A stretch of 64,000 nucleotides of DNA from Pseudoduganella violaceinigra DSM 15887. Its GTDB lineage: Bacteria > Pseudomonadota > Gammaproteobacteria > Burkholderiales > Burkholderiaceae_D. The stretch covers positions 124,001 to 188,000 of the forward strand of contig NZ_AUDI01000019.1 of NCBI RefSeq assembly GCF_000425385.1, written 5' to 3'. Made by a program: the position numbers and the translations under genes. The stretch's first letter is position 1. Each line of letters begins with the position of its first letter. Below are positions 1 through 8,669 of the stretch, piece after piece. The notes under the pieces were generated by a model. The model was not told where the DNA came from, searched no databases, and saw only the letters and a program-made list of their open reading frames with translations.

Positions 1-680
1 AGCTTGTCGAGCGCCTCGTCGGGCAGCATCGAACAGCGGTAGTTGCGGGCCGAGACGCGTGCGCAATAGCGGTCCGCCAGGCTTAGCAAGCGCGCATTAT
101 GCGAGATCTGGTCGCGTGTGATGCCGGAAGGGTAGCCGGTGCCGTCGTCGTTCTCGTGGTGCATCAGCACGCAGGATAGCCACTCGTCGTCCTCGACGCC
201 CGCGTATTTCAGCATTTCCGCGCTGTCTTCCGGGTGGCGCCGCACGATCGCCATTTCCTCGCTGTTGAGCAGGCCGGGTTTGCTCTGGAAATTATCATGG
301 TGGCGTATCATGCCCACGTTCATGGTGAGCGCCGCCGCCGTCAGGGAAATCACTTCGTCGGAGGCCTTGTCCATGCCGCGTGCGACCAGCACCACCACGA
401 TGGCGGTCTCGATGCAGTGGCGCACCGCATAGGTGCCCGCAATCTGGTTCAGGAACAGGCAGGCCAGGGCCACATCCGGATTCAACTCGACCGCGCGCAC
501 CACTTCCCTGGCGATATTGCGCAAGTCGGCGTCCGCATTGCGCTCGTTGCGCAAATCCCCCAAGAGCTTTTCCAGGCGGCGGTTGGCCAGGTTCAGTTCA
601 TGCAGGACCGACGGCGGCGGTTCGAGCCGCGCGCCACCTTCCATGCCGAGGTCCTGCAGGCTGTTCATGTAGCGGTTCAT
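1..680 (-). CDS. HD-GYP-type domain protein with degenerate HD motif (partial)
   Basis: The reading frame runs from an ATG at 680 off the left edge of the window, giving about 226 codons with no stop. The protein has an N-terminal helical segment and then an HD-GYP-like fold. The GYP signature HHENDDGTGYP is intact at residues 174-184, and the segment around KPGLLNSEEM matches the helix after the HD motif. HD-GYP proteins hydrolyse cyclic di-GMP using a metal bound by the HD dyad. Here the expected HD-x-GK motif reads MNVGM (residues 120-124), so the His-Asp pair is lost. This suggests an inactive or altered enzyme, perhaps a binding protein. A GGGGATC ribosome site lies just upstream, and the aminotransferase stop is 17 bases away in the same direction, so the two are probably cotranscribed. 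The C-terminus is not seen. Confidence 0.85.
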   Translation of the reverse strand, partial: MNRYMNSLQDLGMEGGARLEPPPSVLHELNLANRRLEKLLGDLRNERNADADLRNIAREVVRAVELNPDVALACLFLNQIAGTYAVRHCIETAIVVVLVARGMDKASDEVISLTAAALTMNVGMIRHHDNFQSKPGLLNSEEMAIVRRHPEDSAEMLKYAGVEDDEWLSCVLMHHENDDGTGYPSGITRDQISHNARLLSLADRYCARVSARNYRCSMLPDEALDK

Positions 681-697
681 GGTGATCCCCAGAATTT

Positions 698-1852
698 TTA
701 CACGCGCGCCAGTCGCTCCAATGCAAGCGCCAGCGTCTCGTCTTTCTTGGCAAAGCAGAAGCGCACAATGCCGGAATCCTTGCCGTCGCGGTAAAACGCC
801 GAGACAGGGATTGCGGCTACTTTGATTTCCGCCGTCAGCCATTCGGCGAATTCGGCTTCGGTCTGGTTCGAAATCCGGTCGTAGCGCACGCACTGGAAAT
901 AGGTGCCGTCGGCTGGCAGCAGTTCGAAGCGGCTGTTGGCCAGCCCCTTGCGGAACAGGTCGCGCTTGCGCTGGTAGAAAGCGGGCAGGGCGGCATACGG
1001 GACCGGATCCTGCATATAGGATGCGATACCGTGCTGCATGGGCGTGTTGACCGAGAATACGTTGTACTGGTGGACCTTGCGGAATTCGGTCGTCAGCGCC
1101 GCCGGCGCGGCGACGTAGCCCACTTTCCAGCCCGTTACATGGTAAGTCTTGCCGAAACTGGAAACGATGAAAGAGCGTTCCGCCAGCTCCGGATAGCGGC
1201 ACATGGACTCATGGCGCTCGCCATCGTAGACCATATGCTCGTAGACCTCATCCGACAGGATCAGGATGTCGGTGTCGCGCACGATTTCGACCAGCGCTGC
1301 CAGGTCGGAAGCGCGCAGCACGCTGCCGGTGGGGTTGTGCGGCGTATTGATGATGATCATGCGGGTGCTCTGCGTGATCGCAGCTTCCACACGGCTCCAT
1401 GGCACGCTGAAGCCGCCGTGCTTCGCCACTTCCATCTGCACCAGCACCGGCACACCGCCGGCCAGCTCGATGGCGGGCAGGTAGCTGTCGTAGGCAGGCT
1501 CGATGACGATCACCTCATCGCCCGGATGGACGCTGCACAGGATGGCCGTGGTCAGGGCTTCCGTCGCGCCGGGGGTTACGGTGATTTCCGTATTGACGTC
1601 ATAGCGGTGGCCGTAGATGCGCGCGATTTTTTCGGCGATGGCCTGGCGCAGCTCAAGCGCGCCGACACCGGTTGGATACTGGTTGAAGCCTTCGCGCATG
1701 GCGACGGTGACCATGTCGACCAGTTTCGGGTCGCAGGCGAAATCGGGGAAGCCCTGGCCAAGATTGACTGCGCCATATTGAGCGGCCAATGCCGACATGC
1801 GCGAAAAAATGGTGGTGCCGACGTGGGGCAGGCGGGAAGTCAGTTGTTTCAT
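698..1852 (-). CDS. Pyridoxal-phosphate aminotransferase (YbdL/methionine aminotransferase-like)
   Basis: A 384-residue class I/II fold-type I aminotransferase. The N-terminus LGQGFPDF, the PHNPTG motif near residue 171 and the PLP-binding lysine K235 in SSFGKTYHVTGWK are all present. The spacing and the GKTYHVTGWKVGY block are typical of the YbdL / kynurenine-aminotransferase branch, which transfers the amino group of methionine, and sometimes aromatic amino acids, to 2-oxo acids. Family assignment is firm; the substrate is inferred from similarity only. The ATG at 1852 starts at the expected family N-terminus. It lies upstream of the HD-GYP-like gene on the same strand with a 17-base gap. 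Confidence 0.9.
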   Translation of the reverse strand: MKQLTSRLPHVGTTIFSRMSALAAQYGAVNLGQGFPDFACDPKLVDMVTVAMREGFNQYPTGVGALELRQAIAEKIARIYGHRYDVNTEITVTPGATEALTTAILCSVHPGDEVIVIEPAYDSYLPAIELAGGVPVLVQMEVAKHGGFSVPWSRVEAAITQSTRMIIINTPHNPTGSVLRASDLAALVEIVRDTDILILSDEVYEHMVYDGERHESMCRYPELAERSFIVSSFGKTYHVTGWKVGYVAAPAALTTEFRKVHQYNVFSVNTPMQHGIASYMQDPVPYAALPAFYQRKRDLFRKGLANSRFELLPADGTYFQCVRYDRISNQTEAEFAEWLTAEIKVAAIPVSAFYRDGKDSGIVRFCFAKKDETLALALERLARV

Positions 1853-1932
1853 TGCGCTTGGAAAGTGGACATTTTTTCCATTCTAGCGCAGCCAAATAAA
1901 ACAAGTGTTGCCCTAAGGTGAAAACGCAAATG

Positions 1933-2370
1933 TCAAGCGTCCAGGCTCCATTTTTCCGGCAGCATGACCTTGAACATGCCCGCTTTCGCCAACCGCTTGG
2001 CCAGTTTGAGCAGGGCCTTGTCCTTGGTGATCAGGATGTCGGCCTGGGCGTCGCGCGCCAGTTCGAGGAACTTCTGGTCGTCGCGGTCGGTGCATACCGG
2101 CAGTCGCACGCCGGATTCGGGCGGCTGGACCACCTTGATGTACTGGTCGAAGCGGGCCGCGCTTGCGGGGCGCGAGCTATCGTCCAGCGGCAGGTGCGGG
2201 TAGTTCAGGACGTACAGGTATTCGGCCCGGCAGTCGGCGCGGGTGATCGCTTCGACTGCGCCGCTTTCGATCGCCGCCAGCAGGGATGCCCAGCGCGGGT
2301 CCTGGAAAACAAACAGGTCGAGGCAGACATTGGTGTCGATGACGATGCGTTTTGGTGGAACAGGTATCAT
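1933..2370 (-). CDS. PIN-domain putative ribonuclease (COG1569-like)
   Basis: A 145-residue PIN-domain protein. The frame extends to 2457, but the start at 2370 is preferred because the PIN fold opens immediately as MIPVPPKRIVIDTNV, with the first catalytic Asp in IDTN, and because the longer form would run into yaaA. Further acidic residues occur in ADCRAEYLY, TDRDDQKFLE and ADILITKDKAL, as expected for a metal-dependent RNase. PIN proteins of this type are often annotated as toxins, but no antitoxin gene is adjacent: the upstream neighbour is the divergent yaaA, 31 bases away. A role as a solitary RNase or housekeeping nuclease is therefore equally possible. Confidence 0.85.
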   Translation of the reverse strand: MIPVPPKRIVIDTNVCLDLFVFQDPRWASLLAAIESGAVEAITRADCRAEYLYVLNYPHLPLDDSSRPASAARFDQYIKVVQPPESGVRLPVCTDRDDQKFLELARDAQADILITKDKALLKLAKRLAKAGMFKVMLPEKWSLDA

Positions 2371-2401
2371 GTCGGGGTTTTTCGTTTGAATTTTGAATCT
2401 T

Positions 2402-3160
2402 ATGCTGATTGTGCTGTCGCCTGCAAAAAGTCTTGACCTGGAAACCCCGCCCACCACCCAACTCGCAACGCAGCCCGCGTTCCTCGATCATTCGGAACAG
2501 CTGATCGAGCGCCTGCGCGTCTTTTCGCCCAACCAGCTGGGCGAGCTGATGGACCTGTCGGATGCCTTGTCCACCCTGAACGTGGCGCGCTACGCCACCT
2601 GGAGCAAGGACACCAGCGAAGCGCGGCAGGCGGTGATGACCTTCAACGGCGACGTCTACGACGGCCTGGATGCGCGCTCGATGTCGGCCAAACAGCTCGA
2701 TTACACGCAATCGCGCATCCGCATCCTGTCCGGCCTGTACGGCATGCTGAAGCCGCTGGACCTGATCCACCCGCACCGCCTGGAGATGGGCACCCGCCTG
2801 CAGAACCCGCGCGGCAAGAACCTGTACGAGTTCTGGGGCGACATGATTACCGAAGCGCTCAACAAGGAAGGTTCGCCGGTGCTGGTAAACCTGGCCTCGG
2901 ACGAGTACTTCAAGTCGGTCAAGCCGAAGAAATTGCGTATGCCGGTCATTACGCCAGTGTTCGAAGACTGGAAAGGCGGCAAATACAAGATCATTTCCTT
3001 CTTCGCCAAGCGGGCGCGGGGCATGCTGGCGCGCTATGCGGCGGTGAACGATATCACCGACCCGGAAAAGCTGAAAAAGTTCGATAGGGATGGATACAAG
3101 TTCGAGGCGGATGCGTCGAACGATACGACCTGGGTATTCCGGCGCAAGATCGCCGCGTGA
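2402..3160 (+). CDS. yaaA: YaaA family peroxide-stress protein (UPF0246)
   Basis: A 252-residue protein matching the full length of the YaaA family (about 258 in E. coli). The N-terminus [12 protein letters not shown] is the family signature, which decides for the start at 2402 over the in-frame start at 2393. Other conserved blocks are [26 protein letters not shown], the MGTRL segment and [11 protein letters not shown]. In E. coli YaaA limits free intracellular iron and DNA damage during peroxide stress, and related members bind DNA; that role is transferred by family. It is divergent from the PIN gene and convergent with bamD. The GC-rich hairpin at 3171-3187 lies between the yaaA and bamD stop codons. 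Confidence 0.93.
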   Translation: MLIVLSPAKSLDLETPPTTQLATQPAFLDHSEQLIERLRVFSPNQLGELMDLSDALSTLNVARYATWSKDTSEARQAVMTFNGDVYDGLDARSMSAKQLDYTQSRIRILSGLYGMLKPLDLIHPHRLEMGTRLQNPRGKNLYEFWGDMITEALNKEGSPVLVNLASDEYFKSVKPKKLRMPVITPVFEDWKGGKYKIISFFAKRARGMLARYAAVNDITDPEKLKKFDRDGYKFEADASNDTTWVFRRKIAA

Positions 3161-3170
3161 CGGAGGGCGC

Positions 3171-3187
3171 GCCCGCCCGGCGGGCGG
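3171..3187. terminator. GC-rich hairpin between convergent yaaA and bamD
   Basis: CGCCCGCC and GGCGGGCG are perfect 8-base arms with a single central base, lying between the stop codons of two convergent genes. There is no T-tract on either side, so intrinsic termination is a guess; the position and stability are what suggest it. Confidence 0.35.
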
Positions 3188-3199
3188 ACGCGCATGGCA

Positions 3200-3997
3200 T
3201 TACCAGACGTGGTACCAGGGCGTCTTCTTGCTGCCGTCGTCGTCCAGCATCTTGCTGTCAGGGAAGTTCTTTACAAAGACGCGCTTGGTATCGTCGCGCA
3301 GGGTCGAATTGCCCATCTTGTCGTAGCCGCGGTACATGATGGCCAGTGCTTCTTCGATGGACGGCGAATCCGCGTAGTCCGTCAACACGCCCTGGGCCCG
3401 GTTGATGGCGGCCAGGTAGGCGCCGCGGCGGTAGTAGTAGCGCGCCACGTAGACTTCGTACTTTGCCATTGCATTGATCAGGTACTTCATGCGATCAATG
3501 GCGTCCGGCGTGTATTTGCTTTCAGGAAACTTTTCGACCAGGGCCTTGAAGGCGGCAAATGCTTCGCGGGTGGCTTTCGGGTCGCGTTCGGCCGGATCCT
3601 GCTCATACAGGAAGTTCAGCAGGCCGACCGAGTCGTTGAAATTGACCAGGCCGCGCAGGTAGTACATATAGTCAACATTCGGGTGGTTCGGGTGCAGCTT
3701 GATGAAGCGCTCCACGGCCGCCAGGGCCTGGGCCTGGTCGTTGGCCTTGTAGTGCGAATAAGCGATTTCCATCTGCGCCTGCTGCGCATAGGTGCCGAAC
3801 GGGTAGCTCGATTCGAGGCGCTCGAACAGCTGGACAGCACGTTCATGGTTGCCGCTCGTCTGTTCGGACTTGGCCTCCGAGTATAATTTGTTTGCGGACC
3901 AGCCTCGAGTCTCGTCCACATGTTCTGGTAACAGGCCACAAGCTGACAAACTAAACAGAACGACTGTTGCTGCAACTACCGATAATTTTTTTTGCAT
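3200..3997 (-). CDS. bamD: Outer membrane assembly lipoprotein BamD
   Basis: A 265-residue lipoprotein of the BAM complex, which folds beta-barrel proteins into the outer membrane. The start at 3997 gives a basic n-region (MQKK), a hydrophobic stretch and the lipobox LSAC with the acylated Cys; the in-frame start at 4024 would put ten extra residues before the signal. TPR-like repeats follow (YSEAKSEQTSGNHERAVQLFERLESSYP and later copies), as in BamD/ComL. The length is slightly longer than E. coli BamD (245). It is divergent from rluD, the usual betaproteobacterial arrangement, and a TATAAT box lies 45 bases upstream of the start. Confidence 0.96.
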   Translation of the reverse strand: MQKKLSVVAATVVLFSLSACGLLPEHVDETRGWSANKLYSEAKSEQTSGNHERAVQLFERLESSYPFGTYAQQAQMEIAYSHYKANDQAQALAAVERFIKLHPNHPNVDYMYYLRGLVNFNDSVGLLNFLYEQDPAERDPKATREAFAAFKALVEKFPESKYTPDAIDRMKYLINAMAKYEVYVARYYYRRGAYLAAINRAQGVLTDYADSPSIEEALAIMYRGYDKMGNSTLRDDTKRVFVKNFPDSKMLDDDGSKKTPWYHVW

Positions 3998-4041
3998 GTT
4001 GATGTGCAAGGAATCGTTAACCAAAATACTAAACTTGGCTG

Positions 4042-4047
4042 ATTATA
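4042..4047 (-). promoter_or_regulatory. Probable -10 element of bamD
   Basis: Reading the minus strand, a perfect TATAAT lies 45 bases upstream of the bamD start codon, inside a small dyad GGCT-GATTAT-AGCC. No good -35 hexamer is evident at 16-18 bases, so the assignment rests on the -10 box and its position. Confidence 0.45.
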
Positions 4048-4062
4048 GCCGATGGGAATGCT

Positions 4063-5163
4063 GTGATATTGAAACCTGAGATGAATTCGGCAGAACAATT
4101 GCCTGATAACGATTTTGACGCCGATTTTGAAGGTGAACTGGCGGGCGACCCGCTCGCCCCGATTGAACTCGAACTGACCAAGGAAGTCTGTGGCGAACGC
4201 CTGGACAAGGTGGTGGCGCGCCTGGTGCCACAGTTTTCGCGCGGCCGCCTGCAATCCTGGATTGAAGAAGGCCATATTACTGTCGATGGCAAGCCGGCCA
4301 AGATCCGCGCCACCGTGTATGGCGATGAAAAGATCCTGGTGATGCCGCAGCCGGCGCCGGAGGACGTGGCTTTCGCGCCGGAAGACGTGCCGCTGGACGT
4401 GGTGTTCGAAGACGACAACCTGCTGGTGATCAACAAGCCGGCCGGCCTGGTGGTGCATCCTGGCGCCGGCAACTGGTCCGGCACCATGCTGAACGGCCTG
4501 CTGCACCGCTGGCCCCAGCTGGGCGGCGTGCCGCGCGCCGGCATCGTGCACCGTCTGGACAAGGACACCAGCGGCCTGATGGTGGTGGGCAAGGACCTGC
4601 CGACCCAGACCGACCTGGTGCGCCAGCTGCAGGCGCGCAGCGTCAAGCGCGTCTACTGGTGCATCGTGTGGGGCACGCCGCGCATGAGCGGAACCATCGA
4701 CGCTTCGATGGGCCGCGACCAGAAGGACCGCGTGAAGATGGCCGTGTCCACCAGCATGGGCTCGAAACCGGCCATCACCCATTACCAGCGTCTGGCTGAA
4801 GGTGTCCTGGACGGCCGTCCGGTGTCCCTGGTGCAGTGCCGCCTGGAGACCGGCCGCACCCACCAGATCCGTGTTCACATGGCGCACCTGGGCTTCTCGC
4901 TGATTGGCGACCAGGTCTATGGCAAGCAGCATATGACCAGCGTCTTCCCGCGCCAGGCGTTGCAGGCACGCCGCCTGGGCCTGGTGCATCCGTCAACCGG
5001 CGAGCAGATGGAGTGGGTGGTACCGCTGGCGGATGACTTCGCCGAGCTGATGGAACGCGCCGGTATCGAGGAGCCGGACGAGTCGGTCCTGTCCGCCGCC
5101 GCCGGCGAGCATGGCGAGTACGAAGACTACGATATCTACGACGACGAATTCGACGACGAATAA
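4063..5163 (+). CDS. rluD: 23S rRNA pseudouridine synthase RluD
   Basis: A 366-residue RluA/RluD-type enzyme that converts uridines of helix 69 in 23S rRNA (1911, 1915, 1917 in E. coli numbering) to pseudouridine. An S4 RNA-binding domain spans about residues 43-95 (ERLDKVVARLVPQFSRGRLQ). The catalytic motif HRLDKDTSG has the catalytic D166, and GRTHQIRVHMAHLG lies in the C-terminal half. The start is a GTG at 4063; an ATG at 4081 is an alternative that would remove six residues. The tail is strikingly acidic (EDYDIYDDEFDDE). The stop codon abuts the pgeF start, so the two genes are an operon. Confidence 0.95.
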   Translation: MILKPEMNSAEQLPDNDFDADFEGELAGDPLAPIELELTKEVCGERLDKVVARLVPQFSRGRLQSWIEEGHITVDGKPAKIRATVYGDEKILVMPQPAPEDVAFAPEDVPLDVVFEDDNLLVINKPAGLVVHPGAGNWSGTMLNGLLHRWPQLGGVPRAGIVHRLDKDTSGLMVVGKDLPTQTDLVRQLQARSVKRVYWCIVWGTPRMSGTIDASMGRDQKDRVKMAVSTSMGSKPAITHYQRLAEGVLDGRPVSLVQCRLETGRTHQIRVHMAHLGFSLIGDQVYGKQHMTSVFPRQALQARRLGLVHPSTGEQMEWVVPLADDFAELMERAGIEEPDESVLSAAAGEHGEYEDYDIYDDEFDDE

Positions 5164-5973
5164 ATGCAGCAAACTTTCCAAGGGGCGCAATGGCTGCTGC
5201 CCGACTGGCCGGGCGCGCCCGCCAATATCGGTGTTGTCTGCACCACCCGGCGCGGCGGCGTGAGCCCGGAGCCCTATGGCGCCGGCCCGCAGGCGATTGC
5301 CAATGCCGGCGGCGGCCTGAACCTGGGTGTCCATGTCGGCGACGATCCCGCCAATGTGGCCTTCAACCGGGCGATCCTGAAGGGGCGCTTGCCGTCTGAG
5401 CCGGCGTGGCTGTCCCAGGTGCACGGCACCGCGGTGGTGCGCGCCGACCTGCAGGGCCGCGGCAGGGCGCCGCAGGCCGATGCAAGCATTGCCCTTATGC
5501 CGGGCGCCGTTTGCGTCATCCAGACGGCCGATTGCCTGCCGGTGCTGCTGACCAACCGCGCTGGTACGGCGGTCGGCGCCGCCCACGCCGGCTGGCGCAG
5601 CCTGGCCGGCGGAGTGCTGGAGGCGACCGTCGCCGCCATGCGCGCCGAAGCAGGCGGGGACGAGATCGTTGCCTGGCTTGGCCCGGCGATCGGCCCGCAG
5701 GAATTCGAGGTTGGCGACGATGTGCTGGCGGCCTTCCTGCAAGGTGCGCCGGACGACGCTGCGGTGCGCGCCGCCTTCAAGGCGCGACCCGGATTGCCGG
5801 GCAAATACCTGGCCGATATTTACGCGCTGGCCCGCCTGAGGCTGGCCGGAATAGGGGTCAGGGACGTGGCCGGCGGGGATTTATGCACGGTCACGGACGC
5901 CAGCCGCTTCTATTCCTACCGGCGCGACAAGGTCACCGGGCGGCAGGCGAGTTTGATCTGGATCAAACAGTAG
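5164..5973 (+). CDS. pgeF: Peptidoglycan editing factor PgeF (laccase-domain, YfiH family)
   Basis: A 269-residue multicopper-oxidase-like (DUF152) protein. Metal-binding residues are seen in SQVHGT, QTADCLPVL and AHAGWRSL, and the C-terminal RFYSYRRDK block is typical. In E. coli, PgeF removes misincorporated L-Ser from peptidoglycan precursors; homologues have been described as polyphenol oxidases or purine nucleoside-acting enzymes. The ATG directly follows the rluD stop (one base pair of spacing at most), indicating translational coupling. Its last 11 bases overlap the end of the small membrane protein gene on the other strand. Confidence 0.93.
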   Translation: MQQTFQGAQWLLPDWPGAPANIGVVCTTRRGGVSPEPYGAGPQAIANAGGGLNLGVHVGDDPANVAFNRAILKGRLPSEPAWLSQVHGTAVVRADLQGRGRAPQADASIALMPGAVCVIQTADCLPVLLTNRAGTAVGAAHAGWRSLAGGVLEATVAAMRAEAGGDEIVAWLGPAIGPQEFEVGDDVLAAFLQGAPDDAAVRAAFKARPGLPGKYLADIYALARLRLAGIGVRDVAGGDLCTVTDASRFYSYRRDKVTGRQASLIWIKQ

Positions 5974-6163
5974 GTGGTTCATGACGACGGGCGGCTTCGG
6001 CTGCCCGTTTGCGTTTGCGGCGTTTGCCACCTGTTAGATAAAATAGTATTCCTAATGGCAACAAGCCATACAGCAGGAAGGTCATGATGCCGGCGACCAC
6101 GGTTGGTTCCGTGAACGCCATCAGCACTGTGACGTAGAGCCAGGCAATAGCAACAATCAACAT
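5963..6163 (-). CDS. Small two-helix membrane protein, unknown function
   Basis: A 66-residue protein. The frame is open to 6340 but that portion lies inside phaC; the ATG at 6163 gives a clean product starting MLIVAIAWLYVTVLMAF. It has two predicted membrane helices (about residues 1-17 and 23-45) and a strongly basic C-terminus (GGKRRKRKR), which by the positive-inside rule places the tail in the cytoplasm. It is divergent from phaC with only 22 bases between start codons, so the phaC promoter must lie within or overlap this gene. No function is recognised; a link to PHA metabolism is only positional. Confidence 0.7.
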   Translation of the reverse strand: MLIVAIAWLYVTVLMAFTEPTVVAGIMTFLLYGLLPLGILFYLTGGKRRKRKRAAEAARRHEPPTV

Positions 6164-6185
6164 ATGCAGTCTTTTTAAAATCTGA

Positions 6186-7916
6186 ATGGACTCAAACATG
6201 AACATGCCCGACCCGCAAGCTTTCGCAAACGCATGGATGGCGCAAATCAGCGATCCGAACCAGTGGCAGTCCTGGATCAAGATGCTGCCGGAGATGGAGG
6301 CCGTGCCTGGCGCCGCGCTGTTGCGCGATGCCGGCGCCATCGTCCGTCCCGAGGCGATGGAGCAGATGCGTCACGATTACATGGGCGAGTTCGGTGCGCT
6401 GTGGCAGGAATTCCTGGCCGGCAAGGCGCCTTCGCTGAAGGACCGCCGCTTTTCGTCCGCAGCCTGGCAGGGCAACCCGGTGTCCGCCTTCAATGCGGCA
6501 TCATACCTGCTAAACAGCAAATTCCTCATGCAAATGGCGGAAGCCGTTGACGCAAGCCCGCAGCAGAAACAGAAAATCCGCTTCGCCGTGCAGCAGGTGG
6601 TGGACGCCATGTCGCCCGCCAACTTCCTGGCCACCAATCCGGAAGCGCACCAGAAACTGCTCGAAACCAAGGGTGAAAGCCTGACCAAGGGCCTGGCCAA
6701 CCTGCTGGGCGATATCAAGAAGGGCCATATTTCCCTGTCCGACGAGACGGCTTTCGAAGTGGGGCGCAACCTGGCCACCACCGAAGGCCAGGTGGTGTAC
6801 GAGAACGAGCTGTTCCAGCTGATCCAGTACACGCCGCTGACCAAGAGTGTGCACGAGCGCCCGCTGTTGATGGTGCCGCCTTGCATCAACAAATACTACA
6901 TCCTCGACCTGCAGCCGGAGAATTCGCTGGTGCGCTATGCGGTGGAGCAGGGCAATACCGTGTTCCTGGTCTCCTGGCGCAATCCGGACCAGTCGCTGGC
7001 CGGCACGACCTGGGACGATTACATCGAAAAAGGCACGATCAACGCCATCCATATTGCGCGCGAAATCACCAAGCAGGAAAAGCTGAATGTGCTCGGCTTC
7101 TGCGTGGGCGGCACCTTGCTGTCGACCGCGCTGGCCGTCATGGCGGCGCGCGGCGAACAGCCAGCGGCCAGCATCACCTTGCTGACCACCTTCCTCGATT
7201 TCAGCGATACCGGGGTGCTCAACGTGTTCGTCGACGAGCCGCAGGTGCAGCTGCGCGAGCAGACCCTGAAATCCGGCGGCCTGATGCCGGGCCGCGACCT
7301 GGCCAGCACCTTCTCCAGCCTGCGTCCGAACGACCTGGTGTGGAACTATGTGCAGTCGAACTACCTGAAGGGCAATGAACCGCCGCCGTTCGACCTGCTG
7401 TACTGGAATTCCGATTCGACCAACCTGCCGGGCCCGATGTTCTGCTGGTATCTGCGCAATACCTACCTGGAAAACAGCTTGAAAGTGCCGGGCAAGCTGA
7501 CTGTCGCGGGCGAGCGGGTGGACCTGTCGAAGATCCATGCGCCAGCCTTTATCTACGCCTCGCGCGAGGACCATATCGTGCCGTGGAATTCGGCCTACCT
7601 GTCGACCCGGATTCTGAACAACAAGAATCCGGAGTTGAATAAGTTTATCCTCGGGGCGTCCGGCCATATCGCCGGTGTGATTAATCCGGCAGCCAAGAAC
7701 AAGCGCAATTATTGGACCAATGCGGCCAGGCCGGCCTCGCATGAAGAGTGGTTCAGCGGCGCGACCGAGCATCCTGGCAGCTGGTGGGGCGAATGGTCCG
7801 AATTCCTGGCGGCGCACGGCGGCAAGGAGGTCAAGGCGCGCAGCAAACTCGGCAATACCAAATACGAACCAATCGAAGCAGCCCCTGGTCGTTACGTAAA
7901 AGTAAAAGCCGATTGA
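6186..7916 (+). CDS. phaC: Class I polyhydroxyalkanoate synthase PhaC
   Basis: A 576-residue enzyme that polymerises (R)-3-hydroxyacyl-CoA, chiefly 3-hydroxybutyryl-CoA, into storage polyester at the granule surface. The lipase-like box GFCVGG (residues 304-309) carries the catalytic C306. The catalytic Asp is in ASREDHIVPW and the His in LGASGHIAG, completing the triad. The length and absence of a separate PhaE subunit fit class I. phaA and phaB are not in the window. phaR follows 155 bases downstream in the same direction. The ATG at 6186 was chosen over the nearby ATGs at 6198 and 6204 because it is first; these are not distinguished by ribosome site. Confidence 0.97.
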   Translation: MDSNMNMPDPQAFANAWMAQISDPNQWQSWIKMLPEMEAVPGAALLRDAGAIVRPEAMEQMRHDYMGEFGALWQEFLAGKAPSLKDRRFSSAAWQGNPVSAFNAASYLLNSKFLMQMAEAVDASPQQKQKIRFAVQQVVDAMSPANFLATNPEAHQKLLETKGESLTKGLANLLGDIKKGHISLSDETAFEVGRNLATTEGQVVYENELFQLIQYTPLTKSVHERPLLMVPPCINKYYILDLQPENSLVRYAVEQGNTVFLVSWRNPDQSLAGTTWDDYIEKGTINAIHIAREITKQEKLNVLGFCVGGTLLSTALAVMAARGEQPAASITLLTTFLDFSDTGVLNVFVDEPQVQLREQTLKSGGLMPGRDLASTFSSLRPNDLVWNYVQSNYLKGNEPPPFDLLYWNSDSTNLPGPMFCWYLRNTYLENSLKVPGKLTVAGERVDLSKIHAPAFIYASREDHIVPWNSAYLSTRILNNKNPELNKFILGASGHIAGVINPAAKNKRNYWTNAARPASHEEWFSGATEHPGSWWGEWSEFLAAHGGKEVKARSKLGNTKYEPIEAAPGRYVKVKAD

Positions 7917-7923
7917 TGCAAGG

Positions 7924-7949
7924 CAATATTAAGTTGCGTTGCAATATTG
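7924..7949. promoter_or_regulatory. Dyad between phaC and phaR, possible PhaR operator
   Basis: CAATATT and AATATTG form 7-base arms separated by 12 bases containing GTTGCGTTGC; GCAATATT also occurs twice as a direct repeat here. PhaR repressors bind TGC-rich sites near pha genes and phaR itself in related bacteria, so autoregulation is plausible, but the match to a known site is loose. Confidence 0.35.
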
Positions 7950-7981
7950 GCTACGATTGTCGCCCAACGTATAACATTGTC

Positions 7982-8011
7982 GTGCCAAAAGCTTTTTTTT
8001 CGCCCTATAAT
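7982..8011 (+). promoter_or_regulatory. Probable phaR promoter
   Basis: A perfect TATAAT at 8006-8011 is preceded, 18 bases upstream, by GTGCCA (weak -35), with a T-tract in the spacer. The predicted start of transcription lies about 55 bases before the phaR ATG. This implies phaR can be expressed separately from phaC. Confidence 0.5.
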
Positions 8012-8071
8012 GGGGTCAAAAATATTATCAACGGCAGCTAAACGCGCTGCGGCGCAAAAATTGGATGAGTG

Positions 8072-8626
8072 ATGAGTGGTGCAAAGAAAAGTACTGAACG
8101 TTTGATTAAGAAATACCCGAACCGCCGACTTTACGACACGCAGACCAGTTCCTACATTACCCTGACGGACGTAAAGCAGCTCGTGCTGGATGCCGAGGAA
8201 TTCACCGTCGTGGATGCCAAGACGAATGAAGACCTGACCCGCAGCATCCTGCTCCAGATTATTCTGGAGGAAGAAGCGAGTGGCGTTCCCATGTTTTCAA
8301 CGGACGTACTGGCCCAGATCATTCGTTTTTATGGCCACGCAATGCAAGGCATGATGGGTTCTTATCTGGAAAAGAATATCCAGGCATTTACCGATATCCA
8401 GCGCAAATTCACGCAAGGCGCCGCGACTTTCGATGGCAAGTCATTCAGCCCCGAAATGTGGACCCAGTTCATGAATGTGCAGGCACCGATCATGCAGGGC
8501 ATGATGAATAACTATATCGACCAGTCGAAGAGCCTGTTTGTGCAAATGCAGGAGCAAATGCAAAACCAGAGCAAGAATATCTTCGGCACCTTCCCGTTCG
8601 GCGCGCCGCCGGGCGAGAAAAAGTAA
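8072..8626 (+). CDS. phaR: Polyhydroxyalkanoate synthesis repressor PhaR
   Basis: A 184-residue protein with the N-terminal PHB/PHA accumulation regulator DNA-binding domain, starting close to the N-terminus (RLIKKYPNRRLYDTQTSSYITL), followed by a PHB accumulation regulatory domain (PMFSTDVLAQIIRFYG) and a Gln/Met-rich coiled-coil-like C-terminus. PhaR represses phasin and its own gene when no granules are present and leaves DNA to bind polymer. ATG 8072 is preferred; a GTG at 8069 is immediately upstream in frame. A separate promoter and a strong terminator bracket the gene. Confidence 0.95.
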   Translation: MSGAKKSTERLIKKYPNRRLYDTQTSSYITLTDVKQLVLDAEEFTVVDAKTNEDLTRSILLQIILEEEASGVPMFSTDVLAQIIRFYGHAMQGMMGSYLEKNIQAFTDIQRKFTQGAATFDGKSFSPEMWTQFMNVQAPIMQGMMNNYIDQSKSLFVQMQEQMQNQSKNIFGTFPFGAPPGEKK

Positions 8627-8646
8627 GCTTTCAGCAAGCTAAAAAG

Positions 8647-8669
8647 GCGGGGGCAATGCCCCCGCTTTT
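8647..8669 (+). terminator. Intrinsic terminator after phaR
   Basis: GCGGGGGC-AAT-GCCCCCGC forms a perfect 8-bp stem with a 3-base loop, preceded by a run of A and followed by TTTT. It lies 21 bases after the phaR stop. It is a textbook Rho-independent terminator. Confidence 0.88.
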
